The notes under the pieces: generated by a model
The model's database searches: none
Seen by the model: only the letters and a program-made list of their open reading frames with translations
What the model was told of the DNA's origin: nothing
Made by a program: the position numbers and the translations under genes
Shown here: in pieces, positions 1 through 10,793 of the stretch
How positions within the stretch are numbered: the first letter of the stretch is position 1
Layout: each line of letters opens with the position of its first letter
Assembly (NCBI GenBank): GCA_001600875.1
Contig: BCLD01000026.1
Location: 187,354 to 228,931, forward strand
Length of the DNA: 41,578 bases
Direction of reading: 5' to 3'
DNA from: Solicoccozyma terricola
Taxonomy: Eukaryota; Basidiomycota; Tremellomycetes; Filobasidiales; Piskurozymaceae

Positions 1-144
1 GATCTATCATTCCCTCGGTCGCAGTGTTGATGTCAACTTTGAGGGAGGGTAGTGTTGTCCTCTTCGGAACAGTGAGCAGGTGAAGATGATCTTCCAGGAG
101 ATCTATCATTCCCTCGGTCGCAGTGTTGATGTCAACTTTGAGGG
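1..144. repeat. 45-bp exact direct duplication, 99-bp period
   Basis: Positions 1-45 and 100-144 are identical, beginning GATCTATCATTCCCTCGG and ending AACTTTGAGGG. The window start may cut into a longer tandem array. No coding function is visible. Confidence 0.9.
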
Positions 145-423
145 CTGGGGTGTACACCACCTGGAAAGGAAACATGAGCAAAGATCGTAATAACTGCACT
201 CGTCGCTTGTCTTATTGCTCGCCCAATTTCTCATCCTTGAGGAGGTTACAGTTTGGTTTCGAATAGTGTGTTGGCATCACTCTCAAAGGCCACCTCAATG
301 GAGATCCCATATACCCGATGGGTTCAGATAAGGGGTCAAAATTTCGCGCGATCCATCGAAATTGAAGTAATCAAAGAAGTCATCAACGTTGACCTCTATA
401 GAAAACAATATATGGTAACAGTG

Positions 424-735
424 TAAGTTTTGACATACAAGTCTTGTTCCTTTACTCGGGAACCGCCACCTATCCTACGCCCCCTTGAGACATTCACATC
501 GTCTCAGAGTTCGATTCTCGGGGCACACAACCATCATCTATGTCATAAATTCCGATGTCATCGTCTTTTCTGGTGATGTTGTGCTAATGATGGTGATTTC
601 ACAGAACCCCTCGCAACACAGATCTTCGGCAGCATATCCAACCACCTCATCAATTCAATCAAATACTCAGCGGGTATAGTCTGTCAAAGTCAATTACAGT
701 GAGACGAAAACGGTTGGGTGACCTGTCCGTTTTTG
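424..735 (+). repeat. Dispersed repeat RPT-1, copy 1
   Basis: About 310 bp that recurs, inverted and roughly 90 percent identical by eye, at 33843-34150. Homology starts near CAGTG..TTTGACATACAAG and ends near GACCTGTCC. It contains GTTCGATTCTCGGGGC (around 511-526), which resembles a tRNA T-arm / Pol III box B, but I could not find a convincing box A or fold a tRNA. It could be an old tRNA-derived SINE or part of a larger duplicated block; its left neighbour is the pseudogene at 745-1555. Confidence 0.75.
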
Positions 736-744
736 CGTTCAAAT

Positions 745-1555
745 TCTTGTTCAGTCTTGGAAGGACAGGAATTCGATGACGAAAGGAGATTTTACCACCT
801 GTACGTTTTATCTCGCCAATTTTTCCGGTCCGTAATGCATCTGTCGGATGAGAGCTGCTCGTTCGTTTCGGTGGCGTTAGGAGGTGACTAATGCCCTGAC
901 GGTTTCACAATGGGTAGCTTCCAAGTTGCTGCTGAAGCAGATGGCTTGGTAGGCTTCGATGAGTGTGCCCAGAAGAGCGTGGAGGGAGGTAACGAGAGCG
1001 GCGGGCAGGGACGTTGGTGGGGTAGCCGCCGTAGCTGTAGCAGTGGCGAGGTTTGGCGCAGGCGGACGGATCGAGGGAACGGATGAACTCGCGATGGCAC
1101 ATACTTGAATGGTTGAGACGGGTGATAGGGCCACACCTCCTTGTCGGATTGCCGGGGTGATACCATTGGACCCAATGGCGGTCGGGGCGGCGACGGCCAC
1201 TGGGTGCACGGAGCGAGAAGGTGGTCAGCTGCAGATTCCCGGACATCATGAACTGGCTGAGAACTCACGCTCCGGTGTTCGAGCAACTGGAGCCACCTTA
1301 GCCAGCGTAGTGATGGTAGCTAGAGCCTTCTTCGTTGCCGGAGCAGTGATCGCAGCCGGCTTAGGAGAAGCAGGAGTCGAGGTGGAAGCCGAAGCCGATG
1401 GAGCAGTCGGTGCAGACACCACAACTGGAGTCACGAAGCCGGAGGAGTAACAGCCTTTTGTGCCACTTCCTCCCAAACCTCCGACTTGCCCGTCACTGCA
1501 CTCGAAGGCAACGCCGGGACAGTGGTCAACGACAAACCACTCGATGATGCCACGT
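745..1555 (-). pseudogene. Partial pseudogene copy of the 21-22.8 kb DNA-binding-like gene
   Basis: The minus strand carries a diverged copy of the 3' half of the gene at 20945-22818 (matching about 21935-22750). Shared blocks include APTAPSASAS, VAPVART and the C-terminal LLGTLIEAYQAICFSSNLEA. The copy still contains the intron that lies at 22212-22270 in the parent, so it arose by DNA duplication, not through mRNA. It is dead: the 3' splice site CAG is changed to CCG, and a Trp codon (TGG) after LVTS is TAA. Homology fades near 745 and runs into RPT-1. No start codon region is present. Confidence 0.85.
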
Positions 1556-1641
1556 CTTTACACTATAGCTATGACAACAACTTATAAGTGTTTCCATCCT
1601 CCCAACTACGCCTCGACCTCAGGCCTGGCATACAGGGTGGG

Positions 1642-1851
1642 TGTTGGAAGTGGCGAATACTGTGCTATGGTTGATGCCGAAGTATAGCATTGCAATGCAT
1701 GGCAGTGCATGGCACTGCAGCATAGCAAAGGATGCAGGTGGCAAAGATCTTTGTTCCGATGTTGTAAGAGTAGTATATAGGTCGGCCACTTCTGGTCAAG
1801 CTCGATGTACAACAGAGTGAGAATCAGGTGAATAACCAATTATTCATAACA
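1642..1851 (+). mobile_element. Solo LTR, copia family D (210 bp)
   Basis: Begins TGTTGGAAGTGGCGAATAC and ends TTATTCATAACA. It is flanked by perfect 5-bp target-site duplications GTGGG (1637-1641 and 1852-1856). Near-identical copies lie at 38915-39124 (+) and 19897-20110 (-). A TATATA-like promoter motif lies near 1773. Absence of internal sequence with intact TSD indicates LTR-LTR recombination. Confidence 0.92.
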
Positions 1852-1904
1852 GTGGGGAGGTGTCATTGGAGCAACTTACTTCAACCGACAGTATGGTTCA
1901 GGTT

Positions 1905-3254
1905 TCAAGACGGTCAATGAGCAGCAAGTGCGCGCGTGGACTGTTGGCACTGCGAGATCTCAGCGAAGCGGACCTAGAGAGGTGACACGACATGCTGCTT
2001 CTGGTGGAAATTGGCTTCGGTCGCAGAGGTTGTCCATCGATGATGTCCTCGTCGTCCAGCTGAACGATGGCAGGCCTTCCATTAATCTTGCGCCATCTGT
2101 GAGGGAAAATGTGTATCTAGCCAGTTTGCTCGGCGTTTTGCCGTTCTTGTATCATTAACGAACCTTGATAGCGGCACCTAGCAAACTCCAAGCACCATCG
2201 GTACGGTCACGATTGTTCTGCGCGTCTCCGTCGGTAAGCGATAGAACTATTCATTTGATGAAAGCTTGGCTTACCAAGAAGAGCCCGGTCAAGATGATAC
2301 TCTGCAGATTCTCGATCGTGTGAATGGCCATGAAGTCGCTCATCCACAGAGCCTTGGCACAAGGAAGCGAGTCAAGCGTTTCAGCCTCGACCTGAAGGGT
2401 TCTTGATACAACAGACTCACAGAAGCCGTACACCATATTTCCGGGGGCGATTCCTGTTCCAGTTGCGTGAAGTTCGCGGATGCTTCCTACGAGTCCATGA
2501 AGTATAGACCCAACTGGAACCATGGGCCATATGAGACCGGCTGCTGCCACATGTTATGAAGGTCGGCAGGCCAACTCACGCAGCAGATGATGTATTCCAG
2601 AATTCATCGCATTGCTTCAGAAAGGTCGGCACGTGAAGGCCTGCAGACCTGCAGACATGCGACGTTAGCCTAGTGCGACATATTCATGTCGTCCATTCCA
2701 CTCACATCGGTGCAGCCATTCTACCTTGTCGATGTACTGTCGGGTAAAGACAATGTCCAGCGCAAATGCACCCCGTCGACCCGCACAACACTCACACTCC
2801 GGACCAGCAGCTCTCCCTTCGACATGTCCGGCAGGACGCTTAGAAGAGCATTCACGAATACATCATTACGCTGATAGAAGATGGAGAAGACGTCCAATGG
2901 ATCGAGCGCTTCCAAGACTTCCGACTTGACGGGATTTGCCATCTTCTCCTTGAGCCTGAGCGGTAACTGAGGTGGTAGATTCTCTGGGAACGCCCGCTCC
3001 ACCGGTTCCGGGTGGTAGTACAGAGAACGCCATCGAGCAAGGGAAAACCTCGCTTGGATCCTTTGCTACCACTGTAGAAGTACCAGGTCGACCGAATGGA
3101 TTGATCGTAGGTCCTCGTATCGCATCACCCATATCAGAGCCCAAATCCAACCCAAGAAGATTGATGTCCGATGCATTACGACCCAGCATCGACCCTGGAC
3201 CTGCATTGTAATGCGTGATATGACTCGATCCAGCACCTTGCTCTTGCTTTCTTC
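1905..3254 (-). pseudogene. Truncated fungal-specific transcription factor (fungal_trans domain)
   Basis: Read on the minus strand with short introns, pieces of a Zn2Cys6-type regulator middle domain appear in order: ERAFPENLPPQLPLRLKEK and LDPLDVFSIFYQRND (3000-2860), HVPTFLKQCDEFWN (about 2622-2580), GLIWPMVPVGSILHGLVG through HTIENLQSIILTGLFL (2545-2274), then after a GTAAGC..CGCAG intron NNRDRTDGAWSLLGAAIK (about 2221-2168), and NGRPAIVQLDDEDI (about 2085-2045). These match the known motif order of this regulator family. The zinc cluster is missing, because the copia LTR at 3255 replaces the 5' end, and some 40 residues seem lost between AAIK and NGRPA. The C-terminus is also short. Would have been a nuclear transcription regulator; now almost surely nonfunctional. 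Confidence 0.6.
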
Positions 3255-3449
3255 TGACAAATGAAATGGTTGTTCTCTCTACAAAAGTACACCTCTGGCT
3301 CGACATTCCCTGGATCTTTATAGTCAAAGAGACAGCTAGAGGACAATGGTTGACCTGATACCGTTCCTCCGGGCAATTCTCCGATTGTCCGTAGGAGTGT
3401 CCTACTGTCCGGAGTGATAGAGCGCCCTAAAGACACGGTTATTTCAACA
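3255..3449 (-). mobile_element. 3' LTR, copia family A
   Basis: On the minus strand it begins TGTTGAAATAACC directly after a purine-rich tract (CTCCCACTCGCTC on +, 3450-3462), as expected for a polypurine tract and 3' LTR. It ends CATTTCATTTGTCA. A start-side fragment recurs at 39651-39735 (-) and an end-side fragment at 37426-37491 (+). Confidence 0.8.
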
Positions 3450-3465
3450 CTCCCACTCGCTCTAA

Positions 3466-4555
3466 TCACTCTTCAGAACGTAATGATCTCGTCATCCGTG
3501 GGGACAGACCAATACATCCTCGTAGTCGGTCGAATGTGTCCCTGGGTAGAGGTTTGGTGAGCAGGTCCGCGAGGTTGTCGACCGATGGGACGTGAGCTAA
3601 GTCGACCATGCCTTCAGTCACTTGCTCGCGTAGGAAGTGATGGCGAAGGGCGATATGCTTTGATCGATTGTGATGGACTGGGTTCTTAGAAAGAGCGATG
3701 GCGCCTGCATTGTCATTGAGTATGGAGACCGCCTCACCGTCCTTGAGTCCCATTTGTAGGTCATCGAGCAGTTGCCTGAGCCAGATAGCTTGTCGAGTTG
3801 CATCAGCTGATGCCATGTATTCTGCCTCGGTGGTTGACAGCGCTACCGTGGCTTGTCGACGACTCTTCCATGCCACGACACCACCAAAGGTCTTGAAGAG
3901 GTATCCGGTAGACGATTGCCGAGTGTCGAGGTCGCCCCCCCAATCGGCATCGGCGTAACCCAGGACGACCCGTTTGCCGGCTTCGCCATCGAAGGTGAGA
4001 CATAGTTCTGTCGTACCCCTAATGTATCGAAGCAGGTGCTTGGCAGCGGCCCAATGAGTCTCGTTCCATTTGCTAACGAACCGTGATAGGACACCAGCCG
4101 CATGGGATAGGTCCGGTCGACTGACGGTGGAAGCATAGAGGATTGATCCGACCAGTTGTGGGTACTCACGGTGGCGTGCTGCCTCGGCTTCCTCGTCTGT
4201 GGCAGGCAGAGCTTTAAAGCCTGATGTGAGAGGGTTGCGAGCGGGATTGGATGTTTCCATACCAAACCTTTCCAGAAGCGCCTATAGGTAGTGCTCCTGC
4301 GAGATGTAGAGCTTCCTATTCGGGCCATCTCGATGCACATTGAAACCAAGGAAGTAACCTACTGCTCCAGAGTCAGAGCATTCGAATTTAGCATTCAGCT
4401 GTCGTTTGAACTCGTCTAGACTGGTCCGTGTGTTGCATGCAATGAGTTGATCATCCACATGGACCGATAAGAGGAGGAACTCGCCGCCACGTCGTCGTGT
4501 GTAGACGCAGGGGTCGGCGTTGGTGGGGTTCAAGCCCTGCGATCGTAGCCATTCG
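3466..4555 (-). mobile_element. Ty1/copia reverse transcriptase C-terminus and RNase H
   Basis: Minus-strand coding begins near LNPTNADPCVYTRR (about 4533), shows the RT region LLLSVHVDDQLIAC (the VDD catalytic motif) and YFLGFNVHRD, then an in-frame TAG near 4283 after QEHYL, then ALLERFGM and the RNase H part with SRPDLSHAAGVLSRF, LGYADADWGGD, STTEAEYMA and VDNLADLLTKPLP, ending at 3466 just before the polypurine tract. Gag, protease, integrase and most of RT are absent, so this is a 5'-truncated element. One stop codon aside, the remaining frame is open, so decay is recent or modest. It is inserted against the truncated transcription factor on its 3' side. Confidence 0.93.
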
Positions 4556-4559
4556 ATTC

Positions 4560-4878
4560 TGTCGCAGCGCCTTGCAAAGTGTCCAAGTCATTCGACCTGT
4601 TCTCCAGGCGTAGCCTTCTGCCATTCATCGTCACACCGCAAGCGCAAAATGTCACTAGAACGCTGTGATTCCATTGCCATCATGTAAGAGTGTCGTAAAC
4701 AATCATCAAGGGTGAAGGGGTCGTAACAGGGTAGGACGAGATTCGTGACGCCTTCAAGTGTGATGACCCGGAGACGCGGACAAAGAAAACGAAACGTGAG
4801 ATAGGGGAGAGGGTCACTACAACTCCCAGGTTTCCGCTTGATCGGCAGGGATGAGATACCGTGCGCCTGATCGGGCAA
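4560..4878 (-). pseudogene. Possible F-box/LRR-like gene fragment
   Basis: The minus strand encodes PLPYLTFRFLCPRLRVITLE and SQRSSDILRLRCDDEWQK, then TGA, then in the same frame LGHFARRCDRIEW before copia sequence begins. The CPRLRVITLEG string looks like a leucine-rich F-box-type repeat of basidiomycetes, but I cannot name it firmly. It is abutted at its 3' end by the copia fragment at about 4555, so the C-terminus is probably lost. Sequence further upstream on the minus strand (to about 6032) has open but unconnected frames. Confidence 0.3.
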
Positions 4879-7590
4879 GCATTGGTATCGCCCTCACCCA
4901 AAGATGGGCCTGATCCTGGAGGCTGGTGACGGACTGGTGACGGATCAAATGTCAACCTTCGGAGTGAAAAATCGTGACGTCGTCCGATCCGTCCGGACCT
5001 GTCAAGGTGGACGCCGACTTTTGTTGAATCGAATCCTGCGACGACATCTTCGATGATTCGGTAGCGCCAGGACGGTTGGAGGAAGCCCGACCACATTTGG
5101 AAATGAGGCTCGCCTCCCCTAGGTCGGTTGACACATTTGTGAACCACCCCACAGACCACCCCGCGTGGCAATCCCAAACCAGTGCTCGGCAGGAGATCGT
5201 GAACGTGGTCCTATGACTGCTGGCGGCACTGTGAGCGGACTGCTCCTCCTTCCCCACCGTTCGTTAAGGGGCGGAAAGCTAACGTCCGTGGCGATGGTTG
5301 GCGGCAACAGTCGCGTGCTGGAGAGTTGACTGGAGCATCCACGCCAGTAAGTGCTGCGTCTCCCTGGTACTCCGTTTGCATCGACGAACCTGTTGTTGCT
5401 GCCTATGAACTTCGACCTTGGGAACATTTGGCAACGTCGAGAGCGGGGGGCCTGTTGTCCATCTCGATTTGACCTATACCCTCATGGCGGCAGTAGGAGC
5501 CACCTTGAGCTCGTCTTGGCTGGTTACCGTGAGATGTGACTGAAAGGAAGGGACGAACAGAAAGCCTGAATGTCGTTGGTGGCATCGAAGTCAAGTCTTC
5601 AACAAGCGAACATGACCTCAAAGAACTTGAAAGGGACGATGCAAGGGCGTTGTTCCTATCCGGGGGAATATTCAGAGATACCGAGGTATCGCCCGTCCCT
5701 CGGCTCCTTCCAAGTCCGCATCCTCGCAATCCAAATCGCGGAGACCGGTGTGCAGTTGCGCTTCATGTGTGGGTCGTGAGAGCAAACCAACGGTACCCTC
5801 CGCCACATTCCCTTGCCCTGTCCTGGCACACAAGGTCGAGGTCCTGATGTTCTGAAGCTGACATCGTCTCGTTGTCTGCGTCCGGGTGACGAGCGAACCG
5901 TAGATGAGCTTGCGCTTCTTCTTCTTCTTCTTCTTTGCCGAACCGGAGGCCTTCCTTCCAGGTTTCTTGCCACTCGTCCGCTCCCGGGATGACAGGTGGG
6001 ACTGGACTATCTGGTTTCTTGGCCGTCAACATGGGAAGTCACCCGCTCACCAGCAGGCCGAAATCAAGCAGGGGAACCAGCTGCTGTTATGTCCTACGGG
6101 GAGACGTAGCGTTACATGCCTTCGAACAGCATCCTGCCCGTTGATGCGGGCAATGATTGTTATCGGCAACGATTGTTATCGGCAACGTTTGTTATCTTGC
6201 GGTCCCGACTACAAGGCCGGGCAGACTTGCGCACTCCCCGTCCGGTTGACAGTGTATCAAGTGGCGTCGTCGCGCTCGCTCACACCGCCACCGACCGGAC
6301 CGAGTCGAAAGGTGCCTGAAAGCGAGCGGTACCGAGTCGTAGGGAGGTCCTGAGCCAGAGGGGTTGGTCCTGTAGCCGCGGTAGGCAAGGAGCGGGAGGC
6401 GGTGCTACGAATGAGGCTCGTTGGGTCCGAGATGGGGAGAGGAAGGGAATGGCGGTGGCAAGGCGAGGTGTCGCAGGTCGAAGTGGTAGGAAGATCGCAG
6501 GGGCCAGCCACGCGCGGGAGGTCCTTGGTACCATGCATTTGAAAGGTCCGGGGCAAGAAATGTGACGACGCGGCGATCATTGGAAATCGTAGGTCCGAGC
6601 AGAAGTTGTGAGTCTTGGGTAGCGGAGCAGGAGCAGGAGCAAGAGCGGTAAAGGTGTGAATGGTCGACGGAGTCAGCCTCGTCGAACTGCGGGATGAGCG
6701 TCATAACGTTCTTCCTACTCACGCTTACTCCCTCCAACTTCTTCTGCGCCAACTTCACTCGGGCCGCTACGCGGAGGTTCGGTAACGTCTCGGTATTGTG
6801 GGTCCCCACACGAATACAGACAACATGACGTTTGAATTGTGTCTCATCTCGGAGAAAGATTCGCAACGGCAAAAGAACGGGGGGATGGTTTTGGCGTAGT
6901 TCAGCCCATTGTAATGGGACCGTCACGCGTCGAACGGAGTGATGGTACGACGGGCCCGTCGACTGCATTCGAAATCTTCGTCTTCGTCTACCACTCAGAT
7001 CCCCTTTCGTTCTCAAGTGTCGAACGCATCAGCATCATCAGCTGACTTGCATCAAGAGCCAGGCCGCATGATGTCACCCGTCCATCCGCCCTGATCGCGC
7101 TCCATTCCATTTCATGGTTGACCTATTACAAAAACCGGAAGAATACCCGACTGCTCCCCGGTACGATCATCGAGAAGCCGTAGATGGATAGACCGGATAG
7201 GGCCATGTGAGCGAAATGGCTGATCTACTTGACTTGGGTGCTTGGAATTGGGTTTGGCTGCGATGAATAAGTGAACGATCCGGCGATCTAGAATGGCACC
7301 GAGCAGATTAGCTTGGTACGTGCCAATGCCTTGTCCGGTGACGGGGCCTGGGCTGCTTGTAGATCAACCCCTGGGTGAAATTCCATCCAACGCTGCGCCA
7401 TTCGATCAGGACTTTTACCTCATCCTGAGTGTGGCCGTTGGCGGAACGAATGGATGGTTCCCAGTTGACGTCGGCAAGAAACCATGGTGAGTGGATGCGC
7501 TATCTGTTACAGGACCCAAACAAGCTTACCCTTCGATATACACAGGGTCAACATGGACGGTGCTGCCCGCCTCCACACCCTTGGTTGAAA
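4879..7590. other. No confident gene; low-complexity and short repeats
   Basis: I see many open frames but none I recognise. A minus-strand frame from an ATG near 6032 (MLTAKKPDSPVPP..., with a Glu run) could start a real gene. Another minus-strand stretch near 6850-6720 (HVVCIRVGTHNTETLPN) is followed by a GTGAGT donor and might be an exon. A CTT microsatellite lies at 5915-5935. Nothing supports a product. Confidence 0.4.
6149..6196. repeat. Three tandem 16-bp units with GTTATC cores
   Basis: GGCAAYGATTGTTATC occurs three times head to tail (6149-6164, 6165-6180, 6181-6196 with one change). GTTATC is GATAAC on the other strand, a weak GATA-like core. No gene start is firmly assigned nearby, so a regulatory role is only a guess. 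Confidence 0.6.
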
Positions 7591-7635
7591 TAGCCGGGCT
7601 AAGTGGGACCCCAACTGTTTTGAATAGCCGGGCTA
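7591..7635. promoter_or_regulatory. Paired palindrome TAGCCGGGCTA upstream of acyl-CoA dehydrogenase
   Basis: The 11-mer TAGCCGGGCTA (an inverted repeat around a central G) occurs at 7591-7601 and 7625-7635, both preceded by TTGAA/TTGA. They lie 129 and 95 bp before the start codon of the gene at 7730. Such spaced palindromes resemble binding sites for dimeric regulators; the factor is unknown. Confidence 0.45.
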
Positions 7636-7729
7636 GTTCAAATCCATGACCGTCCCTCATCCCATCCCCATCCCATCCATCTATCATCATCATCCCCCTC
7701 CTCCTCTCCGTCCATCATCTTCCATCACC

Positions 7730-9060
7730 ATGTCATCTGAACACCCAGTCACCAGATTCATCTCTCCATCAGCTTGGTCTCTGGTGAGTGTGCAGGCGTA
7801 CCAAACCACGACAAAGTCCGAGAACGACGCGTTCTAGTCCATTACCGAGGCGCAAGGTGTCCGAGCTCTGCGATTGAGGGACCCTCGCTGAATCATCGCC
7901 TTGTTCGGCCTGTCATTCCACGTCCACTACCCAAACAATTCCTTTCTGTTCTCCGCTGTCACCTCTTTATAACGGCTATTCCCACTCGTCACCGTGATCC
8001 CACCCAATCCACCTACCAGATTGAGAACCGCTTCTCTCCTTTCGCCAAGGAGACCCTCGCCAAGCTTGTCGATTTCGTCGAGGTATGTCCCATATTCTCT
8101 CCCTTCTCAACTTTATCGCTCACCTCGCGTGCCCCACCAACCGCACCACCCACCACCCACCTCGTCCCACCAACACAGAACGAATGTCTCCCCGCGGAAC
8201 ACCTCTACCACTCCCAACTCCCACCCCCTTCGTCTCCTCCTTCTAAGCCTCTCGACCCATCCCGCCCAGGTCTCCTCTCCACCGACCGATGGAACACCAT
8301 CATCCCCATCATGGAGACGCTCAAGCGATCCGCCAAATCGAAGGGCCTGTGGAACCTCTTCCTTAGCAAGGCGCATTATCCGGAAGTCGGGGTGGATTTG
8401 ACCAACCTTGAGGTGAGCCGCTCGGTGTTTTGGGTCCTGCGTAGAGTGATGGAGGCGGCGCTGATGGTGGTTGTGAGGGTACAGTACGCGGTCATGGCGG
8501 AAGTCATGGGATACGCGCCGTTGATCGCTCCTCAGGCGACCAACTGTGCCGCTCCGGATACCGGTAACATGGGTACGTTCTCGGTTGCTTACGACGATAC
8601 CGAGTCTTCATGTCGTTTGCTGATATTGCTACCGATGATTCCTTCTTTCAAATCCCGTCATCATTAATCATCACATCACCTCCTCCTTCCGCCCACACAG
8701 AGGTATTCGCCCGATACGGCAACGAAGCTCAGAAGCGAAAATACCTTGTCCCGCTGTTGAATGGAGAGATCAGGAGCAGCTTCGCCATGACCGAGTTTGG
8801 AGGTACGCGCCCTTCGTTTCTCTGTTCCTTTTTTTTTTATCAGGGTTCCAATGGAAAAAATGGCTGTGATGCACCGGCTGATCGTGGACTGTGCGTTGGC
8901 GTTGGCGCAGTGGCTAGCTCGGATGCTACCAATTTGAGAGGGACGATTAGGAAGGAAGGTGATGAGGTCGTTGTTAACGCTCATAAATGGGTGAGTTCAT
9001 TTTGGGCTCCAATGACGGTCTAGCCTCATTTGACAACTCCACGCTTTACGAAATCCCCAC

Positions 9061-9113
<53 letters not shown>

Positions 9114-10290
9114 AAGTGGATCTCCGGCGCCGGCGATCCACGCAATGGGATCCACATCCTCATCGGCCTGTCGGACCCGTCCAACCCATCCCCACACAAG
9201 CATCACACCATCGTGCTCATCCCGCCCAACACTCCCGGCGTCAAGGTCGTCCGTCCGCTGACGGTGATGGGGTACGACGACGCGCCAGAGGGGCACTGTG
9301 AGGTCATCTATGAGGAGGTTAGGTTGAAGGAGAGGGATTGTTTAGTTGGTGGGTGGGGGAGGGGATTCGAGGTGGGTTTTGCGGGTGGCGCGGGTTGTGA
9401 TTACGACGCCGAGTGGAAGAGGCTGATGTTGATGATGTGGTTATCGAGTAGATCATTCAAGGTCGTCTTGGGTGAGTGAAAACGACGACCCTTTTTCGGG
9501 TCGAATCAATTTGCCCAGCAACACTGATGACGAACCTCCACCCACCACCTTCCAGTCCCGGCCGTATCCACCACTGCATGAGATCCATCGGCACGGCCTC
9601 CCGCGCGCTCGACATGATGCTCGAGCGTGTCTCCACCCGAAAGACGTTCGGAAAGTACCTCCGCGAGCACGGTGAGTCGTCTCTGTACTCCTCTCCAACA
9701 TACGGTAATGCTGAGCTGACGAGGTTGGGACGGTTTTTGGAACACAGGTACCATCCTCGCGGACATCGCCAAGTCGAGGGCCGAGATCGACTCTGCTAGG
9801 TTGTTGGTCCTCAGCGCCGCTCTTCAGATCGACAAGGTCCGAGCCAAGGGAGCGATGAAGGACATTGGTATCGCCAAGGTGAGCACACCGCGCGCAAGCA
9901 GGCGTTCTGGAGACTCGTCAAGCTAAAGCACTCCCGGCGCACCGAAATCAGTTCACCGTCCCAAGCATGGCGCTTCAGGTCGTCGATCGAACCATGCAGT
10001 CGTACGGCGCGGAGGGGATATCTGAAGACACGCCGCTCGCTTCCCTCTGGGCCGGTCTCAGGACTCTTCGATACGCCGATGTGAGCGTCTTCACCCTCAC
10101 GTTCTTGTCATCATGCTGACGTCTTGATGCGCTCCGCAAGGGGCCGGACGAGGTCCATCTCCAGCAGATCGGGAAACAAGAACTCAAGCGACTCCCAGCG
10201 GTCGAGGCTCGCACCGCAAACGTCAAGCAGCGCAAGCAGGCCCTGGAAGCTCAGTGGGACCAGGAGGCGTTGAGGCAGTCCAGGTTGTAG
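7730..10290 (+). CDS. Acyl-CoA dehydrogenase (ACAD10/11-like), 12 exons
   Basis: A flavoenzyme that would oxidise acyl-CoA to enoyl-CoA in beta-oxidation. Exons: 7730-7783, 8020-8082, 8179-8412, 8485-8572, 8701-8802, 8911-8990, 9117-9371, 9452-9471, 9556-9671, 9748-9878, 9952-10080, 10141-10290. All junctions are GT-AG and the sum is 1422 nt, 473 residues plus stop. Domains in order: N-terminal helical part ([18 protein letters not shown], with a Pro/Ser-rich insert), middle beta domain ([29 protein letters not shown]), C-terminal helical domain ([44 protein letters not shown]). The 20-nt exon supplies IIQGRLG and is required to keep frame. Intron 6 contains a 50-nt C run just before its acceptor. 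The start has a good ATCACCATG context. No peroxisomal SKL is present (C-terminus SRL, which is a PTS1-like variant, so peroxisomal location is possible). Confidence 0.95.
9062..9111 (+). repeat. Poly-C run of 50 in intron 6 of the dehydrogenase
   Basis: Fifty consecutive C, followed by GGAAG and the next exon at 9117. It occupies the polypyrimidine-tract position. A run of 51 C lies at 38357-38407, also before a likely acceptor. Confidence 0.95.
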
Positions 10291-10341
10291 AAAGATGGAC
10301 GTTGTACTCGGTCTAAACAAAAACGAGGCTTGAAGAACAAA

Positions 10342-10731
10342 TCAAAGGTTGGGATTGTATGGATGCGGTTCGGTGTTTCCTTGGTCGAGGATTATAAGAA
10401 ATGATTCATCTAGTTCTTGTACTCTTCTCGATTTAGCCTCCTCCCGATCCAAATAACACAAATGAGTGCTCGTAAGTTCATGTGTATACACAACCTGCGT
10501 ACTGACTAGATCAATTCTCCAGGAAACTTCCGAGGTCGCTCGATCTCGACCATTTCCTCTGCTTCTGTCTCGACGACCGTGCCGCTCACCGCGCTCCTCG
10601 CCATCCTCTAAGAACCGCTTCCACGTCTCTTCATCTTCCCGTTTCTGCCGAGCTTTCCGTTGCTCATCCGTTCTGCTGGTGGCGACTTGAATCGCACGAT
10701 CCCTCAGTGGAACAAAAGAGCCTCCGACCAT
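10342..10731 (-). CDS. Small charged hypothetical protein
   Basis: The minus frame from the first in-frame ATG (10731) reads MVGGSFVPLRDRAIQVATSR, then a highly charged helical stretch (TDEQRKARQKREDEETWKRF) and an Arg/Gly/Asp-rich tract, ending near 10342. A short intron probably lies near 10500-10445 (GTATACACATG...GGGAG), altering the C-terminus. The same frame is open upstream of the ATG to about 10815 without another ATG, so an upstream exon is possible. I do not recognise the family. It converges with the dehydrogenase (52 bp between ends) and diverges from the microprotein gene at 10794. Confidence 0.35.
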   Translation of the reverse strand: MVGGSFVPLRDRAIQVATSRTDEQRKARQKREDEETWKRFLEDGEERGERHGRRDRSRGNGRDRATSEVSWRIDLVSTQVVYTHELTSTHLCYLDREEAKSRRVQELDESFLIILDQGNTEPHPYNPNL

Positions 10732-10793
10732 CCCAAACGGAGTAGTCAACGGCTCCGCGGTGGACAAGTAGTCAAAGTCTCTACTGGAGAACG

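Noticed and set aside
511..526. Possible tRNA gene in RPT-1
   Set aside because: A T-arm-like GTTCGATTC is present, but T-stem pairing is imperfect, no matching 5' acceptor strand or box A was found, and the two copies differ in the stem.
485..679. 64-residue open frame within RPT-1
   Set aside because: Lies wholly inside a dispersed repeat whose other copy does not keep the frame; no protein features.
8113..8376. Minus-strand and alternate-frame open frames over the acyl-CoA dehydrogenase
   Set aside because: They are shadows of C/T-rich coding and intron sequence of a fully resolved plus-strand gene.
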